From assembly GCA_027625915.1 (NCBI GenBank), contig JANTQA010000042.1:1872001-1936000 (forward strand): a stretch of DNA of 64,000 bases. The letters run 5' to 3'. The stretch's first letter is position 1. Each line of letters starts with the position of its first letter. The DNA comes from Anaeramoeba flamelloides. Its lineage: Eukaryota > Metamonada > Anaeramoebidae. Positions 1-12,750 of the stretch are shown in pieces. The notes beneath the pieces were generated by a model. It ran no database searches, had not been told where the DNA came from, and worked only from the letters and a program-made list of their open reading frames with translations. The translations under genes and the position numbers were made by a program.

Positions 1-129
1 TTTCGAAAATCTCAAAATCACTTTAAAATGAAATTTAAAAGTTTTCATTCTAATCACAAAAAAAAATTTTTTTTTTCTCTCAAAAAGAAAAAAGATTCTT
101 TTTTTATCGAGAAAAAATTTTTTTGAAAA

Positions 130-470
130 AAAATCATGATTTGGTGTGCTAGGACACATGGCCTACAAACAGACCTTATTATTATTAATGAAAGTGTGAA
201 TACTGAATGTATTATTAATGATATTATCAAAAAAATCAAAGGAAATTCAACTCGCTAATTCAGAATATAGTGAGTTGAAATGGATTTTCCAAAAGGATGG
301 AGCTTGCCACATACCTCAAAAAAAAAACACAAACTTGCTTAAATCGGGGATGTAATGTTCTGGACCCTTGATCCCCAATTCCACTAGATTTAAATCCAAT
401 TGGGAATTTATTGATACTAAACTGAAAAATTGTAACCAAAAAACGAAGAAGAATTTTTAAAATTTTCACT
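130..470 (+). pseudogene. Decayed Tc1/mariner (IS630-like) transposase fragment
   Basis: The plus strand holds pieces of a DDE/D transposase catalytic domain. From 136 it reads MIWCARTHGLQTDLIIINES, which matches the family's M-W-G...G...T-L...I-x-G-x-V/M-N segment. Near 280-310 it reads WIFQKDGACHIP, the counterpart of the family's FQQDxAPxH block with the second catalytic Asp. Near 388-412, in another frame, it reads DLNPIGNL, the counterpart of SPDLNPIENLW. A TAA after NSTR (about 256), a stop near 352 and at least one frame change before DLNPIGNL show it cannot be expressed. No terminal inverted repeats were found around it. It is a plain DNA transposon relic; the three motifs in the right order make the family call fairly safe. 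Confidence 0.72.
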
Positions 471-2647
471 AATGTATGAAATACTTTGAGTTGGGAAACC
501 TAAGATAATTAGTAAACTCTATATTTAAAAGGATGGATTTAGTTATCAAAAGACAAGCTGAATCTATTAATAGTTTTTATTAATTTTTCTTTCAATAAAA
601 ATGGATTTTTTTGGTAACCATGTTCCAAAAATTGGGGCACACTTTTTTTTATTTTTTCTTTTTTATTTTTCGAATTGAATTTTAAATTTACTATAAAATA
701 TATAAATAGTATTAATTAAATATTTTCCGGTTTTTTATTATTTTAATGTTCAAGTATCATGTATTTTGGAGTATATTTTTATTAATGTAATCTTTTTTTG
801 TGTCCCATTTTTGGAATTGAGTTTATGTACCTTCAAATTATGCCAATAGAGAAGTGTCAAAAAATTATGATCGCCTAAGAAGGCCAAAAAAGACAATTGA
901 TTTTTGAAATCATTTTTTTTTTTACATTTTTTAAGGAAAAGAAAATTAATATATTGATTTTATTTCTTATACCATTCAAAGTTTTTATTATGTTTATTAG
1001 TATTTTCGTCACTCTTACAGTATAAATAAACCTATGAGTCAGTCAAAGTGGAATCAAAAAAAAATATATTTTTTTCCAAAATCAATTATTTTTTATAATT
1101 GTCCATTTGAAGAACAAATAAAAAGTAAGTTGAATAATATACATCAAAGGAAAGTTGATATTCTGTAAAATAAAACTAACAAATCCCTATATTTTTTTAA
1201 ATTGAAAAACTCAAATTCTTAGAGTAAGTACCTCATTGAGAAAAACTAGAATGTGTATTTTGATCTTCAATTGAAGATCCTAAGAAATTCAAATAGAAAT
1301 AAAAATTATTTATCTACAATTGCTTCCAATGTTCCAGTAACATTGAAAAAAACATGTTTTTACCAAGTAACTATCGATCTTGCAATAAAAAAAAAATGCA
1401 AATGACTTAGGTGTCAAAAAAAAATCGAAAAAAAAAATCACAAAATGAAAAAATGTGAAAAAATGATTTCAGTTTGCAAATTTTTCAAAATAAATATTTT
1501 CTTTTGAAATCCATTTAAACCCTATAAGTACATGTAATCCACTTTCCATAACTGCCCCCCTTTGACTAAAAAATATTTAGTTTTTATTGTAATAAATATG
1601 AATAAGTAATTTTTTTATTTTTTTTTGAGTTGATTTTTTTTTTAATTGAACAATAAAAATATTATTATTGAATCTATTATAAAATATTAGTATTGTCTTA
1701 ATAAGGTAATTTTAACCATTAATTTATTTAAAAATTCTAAAATTTTTACTCTTAAACGAAACTTTTATTTTATCATAAATTTTGATAGTTTCAAAATCAA
1801 ATTTTCTTCATTTTATGTGGTAATTAGATTATTTTTCACAAAATCCAAAATCAATATTTTTCTTTCAAAAATTGATTTAAATTATTTTAACAATATTTGG
1901 GAAATCCACAAACCCATTTATAAAAAAATTTTTCAAAATTGAAATTTATTAGAATTTTTTTTTGAAACCCAGAAAATTATTTTTTACAAACTTTAACATA
2001 ATAATAATTTATCTTAGAAATCTGAATTTTATTGATAAAATTTTATTAGGATTCTATCAAATTTTGATTTATTAAATCATCAACACTGCAAATAGTTTAA
2101 TTTGTTGAGATTTAAATTAAAATATTTAATAAATAAAAAAAAAAATAGAAAAAAAATTTTTTTACAAAATCAAGTCTTTCGAAAATAAAACTAAAAATAG
2201 TCTTTACGATTTTCCAAGAATTAACTTGTTTATTAATAAAATTAATGGTTTACATTTTTTTGGTTTGATATTGAAAACTTTTGGTTTTTTTGAATTTCAA
2301 AAAATAGACTCAAATTAATATATTATTTAGACGAGGTCAATTCATCCATTTCATCAAATAAAAATATTAATTTAGAAAAAAAAATATGCTTAAATTAAAG
2401 GTAAATTATGAATTTATTTTTTTAATAAAATGATTCTTGCTGTTGTCTTTTAAAAAATGAGAAAATAAGTAGTCACAAATAGAAGCAGTTCAATTCAAAA
2501 AAAAAATAAATTAATAAAAAGTAGTAAAAAAATGAAATCAAAAAGAAAAATCCAAGTAAAAAATTTTTTTAGAAGAGCAAAACAGAAAAATCCTATTGAA
2601 TCTAAAAAAATAAAGAAATAAATCAATAAAAAAAAAAAATATGATCT
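471..2647. other. Intergenic, AT-rich; one MITE copy, otherwise nothing seen
   Basis: No convincing coding frame, tRNA or structured RNA was seen. The stretch is dominated by A and T homopolymers. The only recognisable content is a family F2 inverted-repeat element at about 1019-1592, listed separately. The last part, up to 2647, is downstream of CAND1 and probably holds its 3' untranslated region. Confidence 0.5.
1019..1592 (+). mobile_element. MITE family F2, copy A
   Basis: About 570 bases that align along their length with copies at 23837, 36231 and 48487. Shared blocks include GAAGAACAAATA, TTGAAAAACTCAAAT, a Lys-free A-rich tail and GACTAAAAAA at the end. The ends are degraded compared with copy C, whose inverted tips read TATATAAACT followed by TTTTCAGT-like sequence. 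It has no coding capacity. Repetition in four places in one window shows it is mobile; the DNA-transposon class is inferred from the TIRs. Confidence 0.7.
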
Positions 2648-5600
2648 TTAGAAATATGATGTTGTTGAATATTCAAGAGTACTTTGGTCAGGGTCTGGAA
2701 TTCTGTTGTCAACAATGGCTTCGTATTTGGATGCGAGGTTAGTATTTTTTTGGATTGTGTTATTAATTAATTCTGTAAATTTGATAGATTTGTCTGTATC
2801 TGGGATCATACTTAAATTGAAGACGACTCTGAGAGCTGAAAAGATTTTTTGTTCGTTTTCGTCAAGGTCTTGTTTATCTGCATCCTTTTTCAATTCGTGT
2901 GTGATTGTTTTTTTCAAGGGCTCGATCAGTGAATCTAAGATTGCTCTTACAACTTCAGAATTCTTTCTGATCATTCTTTTCATTAATGAATGAGCTGCGA
3001 GTAACACCTCTGTGTTTCCGTCGGTGAATCCGTTACTGATTGTGACGACGAAATCTGTAGGTTCGAGCAAATTATAGGAGTTACTTAGGAGGATGTTCAT
3101 TGTGTCGAAGGCCGATTTTCTATTTTCGACGCCACTATCGACAACGTGAACGAGCTGGCCAAATTTGACAATTTTGATGAGTTCTTGTTTCACCTGGGTT
3201 TCCTTGTATAATCTTGGGAGAATATATACCAATTCCTCTTGGACGATATGTGGCTTTGCTTGGGAGGCAAAGTTCAGAGTCTTCAATGCGCTTAATCTTA
3301 CTGTGTGGTTTTCGTCTTCTAGGGCAATGATAAAATCATGGAAGTGCTCCTTGAGGGCCTTGTCCACGGTTGTTTTATCCTTATGGATGGCAAATTTCAA
3401 GGCGCCAACGATCGTGGCTCTGGTGAAGACAGATTTTGTTGAGATCTTTTTTTTCAATTCTGGGATCAGTTCCATTGGGTTAAACAATGCTAATTTACCA
3501 AGACACTCGGAAACAACGTTTCTTGTTGATTCATCCTTGTTTTCGCAATTGGCAAAAAGTAAATCAAGGATACTTGGGATGAATTTCTTAATCGATTCAT
3601 ATTCTGTTTCAGATTCACTGATTCGAGAGATAATTTCCTTAAGCGATCTAAATAATAAGTATTGGTGCTTTGGTACATTTTTGATTTGTTCAATGACAAC
3701 AGATAGAAATTTATCAAGGCAGCCGGCAGCGACATTACCAAGGGCATATGACGCGGCAGAGCTGATCAATTCAGATTTGGCATCAAAGCAGCCAATTAGC
3801 AAGTCTGTCAAGTTTTTAAAGCTTGAGAGATCCTTTCTCGATCCAATTTCACCGAGGGCATATAGGGCTAAGAGGACAGTTGGTTCGTGTGTTTTTTTTT
3901 TGGAAAGCTCTGACATGAATCCGTTGACTGTCTTTTCGCAATTGTCCTCGCTACTGAAAATGGCAAGGGTGGCAATGGTTTGGGACACGGTCAAATATGC
4001 TTGCTTTGGTAATTGCTCTTCAGTGGATCTGTTTTTAATAACAGAATATAATGGTTGAATAAGTGAATTAAATTTGATAGAAGAATTTTTGGTGGTGATT
4101 AAGGTCTTATAGAACCATAACGTGGTTTTTAGCGCAATTCCTTGTAAAATTGGTGAGGAGACGAGCTCAACAACCTTTGGAATGATTTTTTCAATAATTA
4201 AGCTAGCCATTTCTGGTTTGACTTTTAAAATGTTTGCGGACAATCGTAAAGATAAATGTGCCAAGTGGAGATCGTCGTCAGACACTAAGCGCGACATTTC
4301 AGAAAAGGTTTCTTGGTAGGTTTTTTTGTTAAAGGTGTTCCCATATTTTTCAACAATCGACCTCATCGTCCTAAGCGAAGATTGCTTAACTAATCTATTT
4401 TTTTGTCTCAAAAATTGTGCCAATGAGCTCATTAATTTGACAATGATTTTTGGTAAGGGGATCTCTACCTTAGATTCGGCAATGGTCCTAAATGCTTGAA
4501 TACATACAACTCGTGTGATCTCGTTGCTTAATCTTTCCAATAACATATTTAACGTTTTTAAGACATCTGGAAGAACATCACCAAGATTTGAGATTAATTC
4601 TGATATGGCAATAATTACAGCTTCTTTAACTTCTTGATCAAGCGATTGATCTTGTAAAATTTCGAAAAATAATGAATGAAGATCAGTTCCAATCTGTTTC
4701 CAATTATATTCCTTAACTTCATTTTCTTTTTTTGGTCGCACCATTGTGGAAATTACACTTCCTACCTTAAGGGCACTTGCTGCAATTTTATAATATGGAT
4801 CTTTGATTGCATTGATAAGATCTGGAATTAATTTACTAATATTGCTATAAAATGATTCTGGGGAATTGTGTTTTAATAAAGATTTGAAAAATGATAAGGA
4901 ACTAAGTTTTAATTCCGTATTTGAAGAAGATTTGTCCTTTTGAAATTAATAAGTATTTGTTTTTTTTTGTTTTTTTGTTGTTTTTTTTTTTTGTTGTTGT
5001 TTTTTGTTTTTTTTTTTGGAAAGGGGGTTAATTACAATTTTAATAATTTTAAAAAGTTGTTGATTATCGATTTTTTTTTTTTTTTTATTTTTAGGATATT
5101 TCATTTTTCAGAACAAATTTAGTTATACGAATAACAATTTTTAACAAACTGATAAATTCAAATAAAGGTTACAAAATTTTTGGTTAAATTTCCATTTTTT
5201 AAATTTTTTAACTAGCTTTTACTATGAGTCTTTTATTGGTTTAAATGCAAAGAAACTTTGTTTAAAAAATTAGTTGATTTCCCAAATGCTTTTTCAAATG
5301 AAATTTTTTGAAAGTAGAGTTATCAGATTTAAACAAAAAAGGAAATTGCACAAAATATTTTTTACCTTGTTTTGAATTTTGACAGTCTTAATTTTTGAAA
5401 TTCAAGATTTCAAAAAAAAAAAAAAAAAAATATTTTAATAAAATTGAACATTTGAGTAAGCACTTATTTTTCACCTTATCGATTTAAAAATATTTTTTCT
5501 CTGATATAATACAGCTGTTTTAAAAAAGAGAAATAAAAGTTTTCAAAAGTTTTGCTCAAAGTGTTAGATTTGCTCTTTTAAGCAGTTTGAATAACATTTT

Positions 5601-8203
5601 TTAAAAGCTTTTATTACTCAATTTTTTTAAATAAAATTAAAAAATTAATTACTTTTTAATTTTTATTATATTTGAATTATTCAGGTGGCTTTATTTATAA
5701 AATTGATAAAAAAGTGTTTTTAAATTAAATAGTAATTTAAAAATAGTTTTTTTTTTTTTTTTGAAAATAAAGAGAAAAAATTTTAAGAAAAAAAAAAAAT
5801 GTATTACATTTAATGCCAATTTTATACCATTAAGTAATTTTGGTGCATAGGCATCTAAAACATTATCAAATGTTTGGGTAATAAGGTTAAGAATAGTGAA
5901 AATTGCTACTTTAACTTTTAAACTTTTTGCACCAAATTGTTTTGCTAATGTTGAAATAATTTTTTCTACATGTTTTCCTAATAAATCAATGATTTTTCTA
6001 ATTGTTTTATCATAATTATTTATAAAAAAAAAAAAAAATTATAACAATTTTTCTTTGAAATGAGCAAATTTATTCAATAAAAATAAACAAAATATTTATC
6101 AAAAAAAAAAACTAATCAATTTACTTTGATCCTGTTTTGGAAGCAAGAATAATTTTAGTTTGCTTAATAAGTTTAATAAAAGTTTCAAAAACTGTTAATT
6201 TCACACTTTCTTCATGTTCATCAAACTTTTTAATTAATACTGGAACAACATCGAGATAAAACATTTCAGTTTGTTCTGGTCTTGTTGAAACTAAAGCAGT
6301 TAGACACTTAGCACTAGCTTTTCTTACTTTCCAACTTACATCATCAACATCATTTAAATCTTCTTCATCGGAACTGTTTTAGTAAATAATAATTTTTTTT
6401 TATATATAAAAGAATATCAATAAATATAAATTAAAAAGGATTATTAAGAAAGTAAGAAGGGTACTAATGTGGGTGAGGAATATTGTGTGTTGGAAAAAAG
6501 AAAAAAAAAAAAAAAAAAAAAAAAAAATGAAAATCAAAAAAGAAAATGGAAAATTTACATTTCATCATCATCATCATCTTGGAATTCCTCAAATGAGTCT
6601 TCACCTTCTGAACCAGAACCGGTATAGGACTCGTCTGTAAAAGAACCTGATTCAGAACCAGAGTAAGATGATCCCTCATCGTCTCCATAAAAAGGATCGT
6701 AATTAATTAATTTTAAGGAAATTTTTGTGAAGGCTGTTACAAATTCGCCAACTTCTTTTGGACATCTTAATACAAAACTTTCGAATGACTATTATTTGGT
6801 TTTTTGTTAATTTTAAAAATTAAAAAATGATCATGTTTAGGGTTTAAGAAGCAATTTAATCATTATTTTGAAAATGAAGAAAGAAGAAAATGAAAAGAAA
6901 AAAAAAAAAAAAATTAAGAATAACAAACATGAAGACAGTTGTCTCGAAGTTCATCGTCTTCTTTGTATTTGTCGTCTTCGACGTAAACAAGAATAAGAGG
7001 AACGAGTTTTTTTAAATGTGAACCGAGTCTGTAACCAATTAATCTTGAAATTGAAGAAATTGTTTGGATGTAAATACGGATGTTTTTGACTTCTTTGTCT
7101 GATTCTAATTTTTTGATAATTTCCTCAATGATACTATTAAATGAATTTTGGTTTACTGCTGCAGAAAGTTGTGTAAGTCCCTCAACAATTCTTCCTGGTG
7201 CTGTGTAAGCAGTTAATTTTGAAATAAAAGTTGTTTTGATTTTTTCATGAAGATCAACAAATAATGTGTTGAATCGAATAATTAAATCAGTAATAATTTG
7301 GATACATTCTAATTGAACATTTACAAATTCAGACTATTGGTATTTTTTAATTTTTTTGTTTTTTTTTTGTCGAGTGAAAAATGACAAAAAAAAAAAAAAA
7401 AAAAAAAGAAAGGAATATATTAAAGGAAAAGGTTAATGGAATTATAAAAAAAAAAAAAATTGAGAAAAAAAATAAAAAGAATAAAAAAATTAAATTTACA
7501 CTATCAATTCCTTTAAGCATTTGTGGGATCATTTGAGTTGAAAGTTCAGTGTTTAATTTTGTTTGTTCGTTTAATGTACTACCAACAACTTTTCGGAGTG
7601 CAAGTGCAGAAATGTCATGTGCTTCCTGATCTTCACTTAAAAGTCTTGTTGTCAATCTACGAGCAATTCCTTTTACTTGGTTTTCAGAAATTTTTGAAAT
7701 TAAAAGACCAAAGCTTTGTTGTTTTAATAAAAAAAGAAAAAGTTTTATGTTATCAAAGAAGAAAATTGTCAGCAAGGAAAATTTAAAGTAAAAGAAATTT
7801 TAAAAAACTTTTAGGAAAGGAGAAAAAAAAGCACAAAAAATAAGAAAGAAAAAAAAAATTATTTACCATTCGACTGTAAGATTTTGAACATTGCCAGAGC
7901 TGTCTTCAACTAATTGAAGCATTTTGTTAATTAACTGATTTTCATTGTTGGTATCTAATTTAAAATTTTCTTTTTTAACTTGAGTTATCAGATCGTTGAC
8001 AGCCATATATCTGATATCGTGATCATTGTTGTTCATCTAAAAAGTAATTTTGTTTTGTTCAAAAAAGAATACAAACACCAAATTAATTTTGTTGTGTTGA
8101 AAAAAAGAAAAAAAAAACACACATCAAAGAATTGATATTAACAAAAATCAAAGAAAAATGCTTTTACTTTGTCAAGTGTTTGATCTACTGCAAAAGAAGA
8201 CAT
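2648..8203 (-). CDS. CAND1: CAND1, cullin-associated NEDD8-dissociated protein (TIP120), complete, 8 exons
   Basis: CAND1 binds unneddylated cullin-RBX1 and exchanges the substrate receptors of SCF and other cullin-RING ligases. Exons (minus strand, 5' to 3'): 8203-8168, 8036-7867, 7713-7500, 7333-6929, 6788-6559, 6373-6125, 5997-5808 and 4936-2648. All seven introns are GT-AG with matching phases; six are 127-185 bases and the last is 871. The spliced product is 1,260 residues (human 1,230). HEAT repeats run throughout. The N-terminus (DIRYMAVNDLITQV) matches human DFRFMATNDLMTEL. An acidic insert of Ser, Gly, Asp and Glu lies near residues 260-310. The segment SSAASYALGNVAAG and the C-terminal TIP120 domain from about residue 1085 are clear. 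The start is the ATG at 8203, which gives the human-like N-terminus. No frame damage is visible. Identity rests on remembered human sequence, over the full length. Confidence 0.96.
4937..5807 (-). other. Long last intron of CAND1 (871 bases)
   Basis: The donor GTAATAC follows the Asn codon at 5808; the acceptor AAAAG precedes the Asp codon at 4936. Both are phase 0, and joining them gives LALN-DKSSSNTE, as in human SLNDKSSSSNLK. The intron is five to seven times longer than the other six. It is made of T and A runs, and I recognise no element or frame in it. Confidence 0.85.
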
Positions 8204-8439
8204 TTTGGTTAGATATTTTAAAAAAAAAAAAAATTATAAAAAATTGAAATTAAAGAAAAATGAAATTATCAACAAGTTTTGTTGTTACTTTTTGGAAAAA
8301 GAACAATGATCAATTCAAAAAGAAATTTTCTATTCAGTAAAGTGTTATTTGTAATTATTGTGTTTGTGTAGCTTTTTAGAACTTTCCAAAATCTGATTTT
8401 AAGAATACAATTGATTTCTAACTATTGCTAATCAATCAT

Positions 8440-8870
8440 TAAAAAAGTTAAATCCAGTTTTTCATTGGGAAACATTAATAGAGTCACCGAAACAAAACAT
8501 GAAGATCAGTTAAAAGTAGAAATTGATTAACTTTTTGGAATGGTCAATTGAATTTTTTTCAATCAAACCAACAAAAACAATTTAAGTCCCCTTTATGATT
8601 GAAATCGTATTTGTTGGTGTTAATTTTCAGATCCTCAAATAATAATCAATTTTTTCAACAAATTTTTAATAATTGATCAATCAAAGTGAAACCAAGAAAC
8701 CAAAAGATAGTCTTAAAAAATTTTTTTGTTGTGTTCGAATACATCGTTTTGTTTTTAACCAATAATTTTTTCTTTTAATACAAGTTTTTTCTTTTCATTT
8801 TCAGGTTCTATTAAGACATTCAATTAAAGTCAGATTTGATCTTTTTTTGTCTGTTTCTATGAACCAAAAT
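8440..8870 (+). mobile_element. MITE family F3, degraded copy
   Basis: The right half (CATTTTCAGGTTCTATTAAG, then TTTTTTTGTCTGTTTC) and the middle (TTTAATAATTGATCAATCAA) match the F3 copies at 12326 and 36864. The left end is weak; the best landmark is ATTGGGAAACATTAATAGAG near 8465. Exact borders were not determined. Confidence 0.5.
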
Positions 8871-8952
8871 TTAAATAAGTCCAAAAATTTTATGTTCTGT
8901 GAGAACTTAAAAACCAATTTTGGAATTGAAAAAATTGCTTAAAAGAATTTGT

Positions 8953-9463
8953 AGTAGTGTAAAAAATACCAGACATGAAAATAATCCCAGTTAAGATTTT
9001 TAATTGTTAATATTAGGAAAATTGATGTAAAATTCTTTGATTGAGAATCAATTCCTTTTTTTTAGAATCAAACTTTTTAGAATTATAACTCACCCACCCA
9101 TTTGAATGATGACTAAGTAAATCACACTTGTTCAAATCACCATTCAATCAATCAAAAAATAAGAATAAAAATTATCATTTTCCAAACTTGAGGAAACCTC
9201 TATAAATCACTCTATAAAACTTTATTGTTTTTTAAAAAAAGTTGATCTACTTACGCTATCAAACAATTACTTGAGTACTCTAGAGAAACACCACTTTGAT
9301 GGACTTTTTGGTAGGTTTATAACTAATCTCATAAAAAAAGTGTATATTTATAAAAAGGATTTGATGGAATATAAATGAAATTAGACATCAGTTTTACTAA
9401 TATTCACAATTAAAGATCTGGTCAGGGATTATTTTCATTAAGTTATTTTTTTCCCTACAATAG
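8953..9463 (+). mobile_element. MITE family F5, copy A
   Basis: The element is about 510 bases with terminal inverted repeats of about 70 bases. The left end reads AATACCAGACATGAAAATAA then TCCCAGTTAAGATTTTTAAT. The right end, read on the minus strand, gives ATGAAAATAATCCCTGACCA then GATCTTTAATTGTGAATATT. The same TIR sequence frames the element at 56324-57049, but the interiors differ. It carries no frame for a transposase, so it would be non-autonomous. A TA target site is likely but blurred by flanking TA-rich sequence. Confidence 0.75.
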
Positions 9464-9880
9464 TTAAAAATAAGATGGAATTTTACAAATTGTATTTTTT
9501 TGGGATTTTAAAAAAAAAAAACAAAAATTCTAACAAAATCAATTCGGCCTGGGTTAATTAAGCTAGCTTCCTGAACTTTGAGATGATAAGCTATTTCCAA
9601 GAAAGTGTGGCAAATTTATTTTAAAATATATCTATTAAACAAAATCTTCAAAAAATTATTTAAATATCCGAAATCATTAAGTACCGTTTATTGATTCTTG
9701 ATAATAATTCAATTTATTTTTTAATATTGTATTATACAATTATACGATATTAAAATTTCTGTTCTTGATTTTGTCTGATATTTTCTAGGTGAAAATTGGT
9801 CTTTATCATTTCTTTTTTGATTGAAAAAACCTTTTTCATAACTTGTTTAATCTCAACAAATTTACAAATAAAATTGAAAA

Positions 9881-10400
9881 TAAACTAAATTTCATAATAA
9901 ATGACCCACCTTACATTGGGATAATAAATTGTTTTTGTATCGTTTTGAAGTTTTTCCTCTCATAATGAAAAGTTTGCAAATAAATCATTTTTTCTCTTTT
10001 TTATTTTTTTGACAGTATTTTGTTAAAATGGAAAATGAAAATGAAAAATTTGAAAGAAGTAATAGATGAATTAATGAAAAAATTGGTTTCAAATATGAAA
10101 AAGAGATTAGATTTAGTTATTAAAATGGAAGGAGTATCGACAAATGTGTTTTTTTTACTCTTTTAAATTTTCTATTTTTTGTGTAATGCTTCTTTCAAAA
10201 TAAATATCCCATTTTTTTTTAACAGTTTTTTTTCTTTTTTTTTCTTTTATTTTTAGACCAAAAATAAATATCTCTTGAGTATAGTATTGAATATTAAAAT
10301 CTAAAATTTTATATTATAATAGATAACTTCAATTATTAAAATATTTTTTTTTAAAAATTGATTTTTAATGGGTCAATTATTATGAAAGATAGTTTATATA
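9881..10400 (+). mobile_element. F4 element carrying a Tc1/mariner transposase C-terminus (+ copy)
   Basis: The element is about 520 bases. Its left tip is TAAACTAAATTTCATAATAA followed by ATGACCCA; the right tip, read backwards, is TATATAAACTATCTTTCATA followed by ATAATTGACCCA. Inside, from 10039 to about 10160, the plus strand reads MKMKNLKEVIDELMKKLVSN then MKKRLDLVIKMEGVSTN. That resembles the conserved end of Tc1/mariner transposases (W..I...LV.SM.RR..AVI...GG.T.Y). It looks like an internally deleted derivative of an autonomous Tc1-type transposon that kept only the 3' end of the gene. An opposed copy lies at 11002-11505. Confidence 0.75.
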
Positions 10401-11001
10401 ACTACATTTTATTGTTTAAAAAATCATTTATAGCTTTTCCATATTTCCAGTTTCTTATTGAAATAGGTCCTACATTGTTTTCACCAAAAATAGTGCTATG
10501 TTTTTTTTCATTTTTCGGAAATATTTCATCAAACATATTTTGAAATAAATACCTTGGCTATTTATTCAATTAGTATTAATATTAAACTTAATTTGGTATT
10601 TTCAATCCATGAATACTTTCACTAACAAAGATTATTTTTTATGAAATGGTCAAAATAATGACCCCCTTTTTTGAAAATACCTTATATTAATGAGGGAAAG
10701 TCTTGTGATTATATATCAAAGTCTTCTACAGCTCTCGTAATTTTTTGTTGATCATAATACTTTGATTGTTGGTTTAAATAAAGGTTGAGAATTCATTTAT
10801 GATAATGAGTTTTTTCAAATTTTCTGCAATTACTTTAATATTTAGAAGCCATAGAAAAAATATAAATAAGAGATTTTGTGAGATTAAACTTGTCCTTAAT
10901 TTGTCTATAATAATTTATGTTGTAATTAGGTGTAAATGATATTACTATACATGTTCCTCATGGCTATAAAAAATCTATTCTAAATATTATTGAACAATAA
11001 A

Positions 11002-11505
11002 TTAAACACTATTTCAAAATCATTGGCCCATTAAAAATCAATTTTTTTAATAATTGAAGTTATCTATTATAATATAAAATTTTCTATTTTAATATTCAGT
11101 TTTATACTTAAGAGATAATTTTTTTCCTCAAAAAATAAAATAAAAAAAAGTAAAAAAAACATTTAAAAAAAATTGGGGTATTTATTTTGAAAGAAGCAAT
11201 ACATAAAAAAATAGAAAATTTTAAAAAATTAATAGAATCCTTTTATCAATTCTACTTCCCTTTGAATAACTAAATCTAATCTCTTTTTCATATTTGAAAC
11301 CAATTTTTTCATTAATTCATCTGTTACATCTTTCAAAATTTTTCATTTTCATTTTCCCTTTTAACAAAACACTGTCAAAAAAATAAAAAAGAGAAAAAAT
11401 GATTTATTTGCAAACTTTTCATTGTGAGAGTAAAAAATTCAAAATGATACAAATGCAATTCAAAATTCAGATGTAACATGGGCCATTTATTATGAAATTT
11501 AGTTT
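11002..11505 (-). mobile_element. F4 element, opposed copy with the same transposase remnant
   Basis: This is an inverted near-copy of 9881-10400. The minus strand carries the same transposase C-terminal stretch (about 11215-11340) and the same tips: TAAACACTATTTCAAAATCA at the left, and AAACTAAATTTCATAATAAA read from the right. Because the two copies face each other 600 bases apart, the whole 9.9-11.5 kb stretch is a large inverted repeat with arms of about 500 bases. Confidence 0.75.
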
Positions 11506-12325
11506 CTTTGACCTTTTTTACTGATGATCACAATTAAAAATTATTACTTTTTAGAATTATTTTTTTTAATTCCTCTTCCAAATCTAAAAATAGAAACTCA
11601 ACTAATAGTATTCTGTTATTTAATAATTCATATTTAGAACTTCCAAAAGTAATTATTTTTTCATTTTTTTAATTTCAAAGATTGACTCAATAATAATCAA
11701 CACAAAAAACCAAAGAACGATTATTTTTGTTTTATTTTTTTATAATGCTAATGGTAGTATCACTATATTTCCGATAATTGCAGATATAATTGGTCAAAAA
11801 AAAATCTATCTTTTAATTTTCTAATTTTGTAATAATAACTAAGTTTTTTTTAGCAACACATCAACATTTTGTGACAAATTTAAGAAAGATATTTTGCAAC
11901 TTTGAAGTCTGAAAATGGATGATTCAACATTTAAATTTATTTAAAAAAGCAGATTTTATTCTGAAATTGTGGAGTTTTTTACTAATATAAGGCTCATTTT
12001 TAATTGATGAGAATAATAAATATTACAACTTGACAAATCGATTTTTTTTATCGGCATTTGAACCATGTAGCACTAATGCGGATTTACGACGAATAACAAT
12101 TTACACCCAATAACAAAATACTTTGATCTTAGGCTTCTCCCAGCTAGACACTAATCCCTTAAAACTGAAAAAATTTTTACATAATTTTCACCAGTTTTTT
12201 TAAAGGCACATTACAAGAATACTTCGTTATTTAAACTTCCTATTTGTTTGTTTCTGTATTTTTTTATGGTATTTGTGGTTAGTATATTTTGGTTCAACTA
12301 AGAATTCCCAATTGAAACAAATATA

Positions 12326-12750
12326 ACCATTGTGGAAAAAAAGTGAAACAGGGAAAAAAAGACCAACAAGATTTTTAATTGGAAACAGTACTTAAAATGA
12401 AAAGTAAGAACAATTAAAAAAAGAATAAATAAATAAATAAAGACAAAATAAAGTATTCGCCACAATAACATTTTTTTAATACTACCTTTTGTTATTAGCT
12501 TTTCTTTGATTGATCAATTATTGAAAAATTGTTCAAAAAATTGACTATTTTTGATATCTCCACCACACCAATAAATTTTGATAAGAAAGTAGATTTAAAT
12601 TGTATTTTTTGGGTTGATTGAAAATAATATTATGGTTTATTATTTGAAGTTAATTATTTTCTGTTTTTTTTTTTGATTTAACTTTTCATTTTCAGGTTCT
12701 ATTAAGGTTCCCAATTAAAATACAGTGTTTCACTTTTTTCTCCACAGCTG
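12326..12750 (+). mobile_element. MITE family F3, best copy, with TA flanks
   Basis: The left tip after TA is ACCATTGTGGAAAAAAAGTG; the right tip read backwards after TA is CAGCTGTGGAGAAAAAAGTG. Subterminal AATTGGAA/AATTGGGAACC and a TTCATTTTCAGG-type block are shared with the copies at 36864 and 8440. The length is 425 bases and there is no coding frame. TIR structure and TA flanks point to Tc1/mariner-type mobilisation. Confidence 0.75.

Noticed and set aside
3165-4058. Plus-strand frame of about 300 codons within CAND1
   Set aside because: It is antisense of the last CAND1 exon, whose protein matches human CAND1 throughout.
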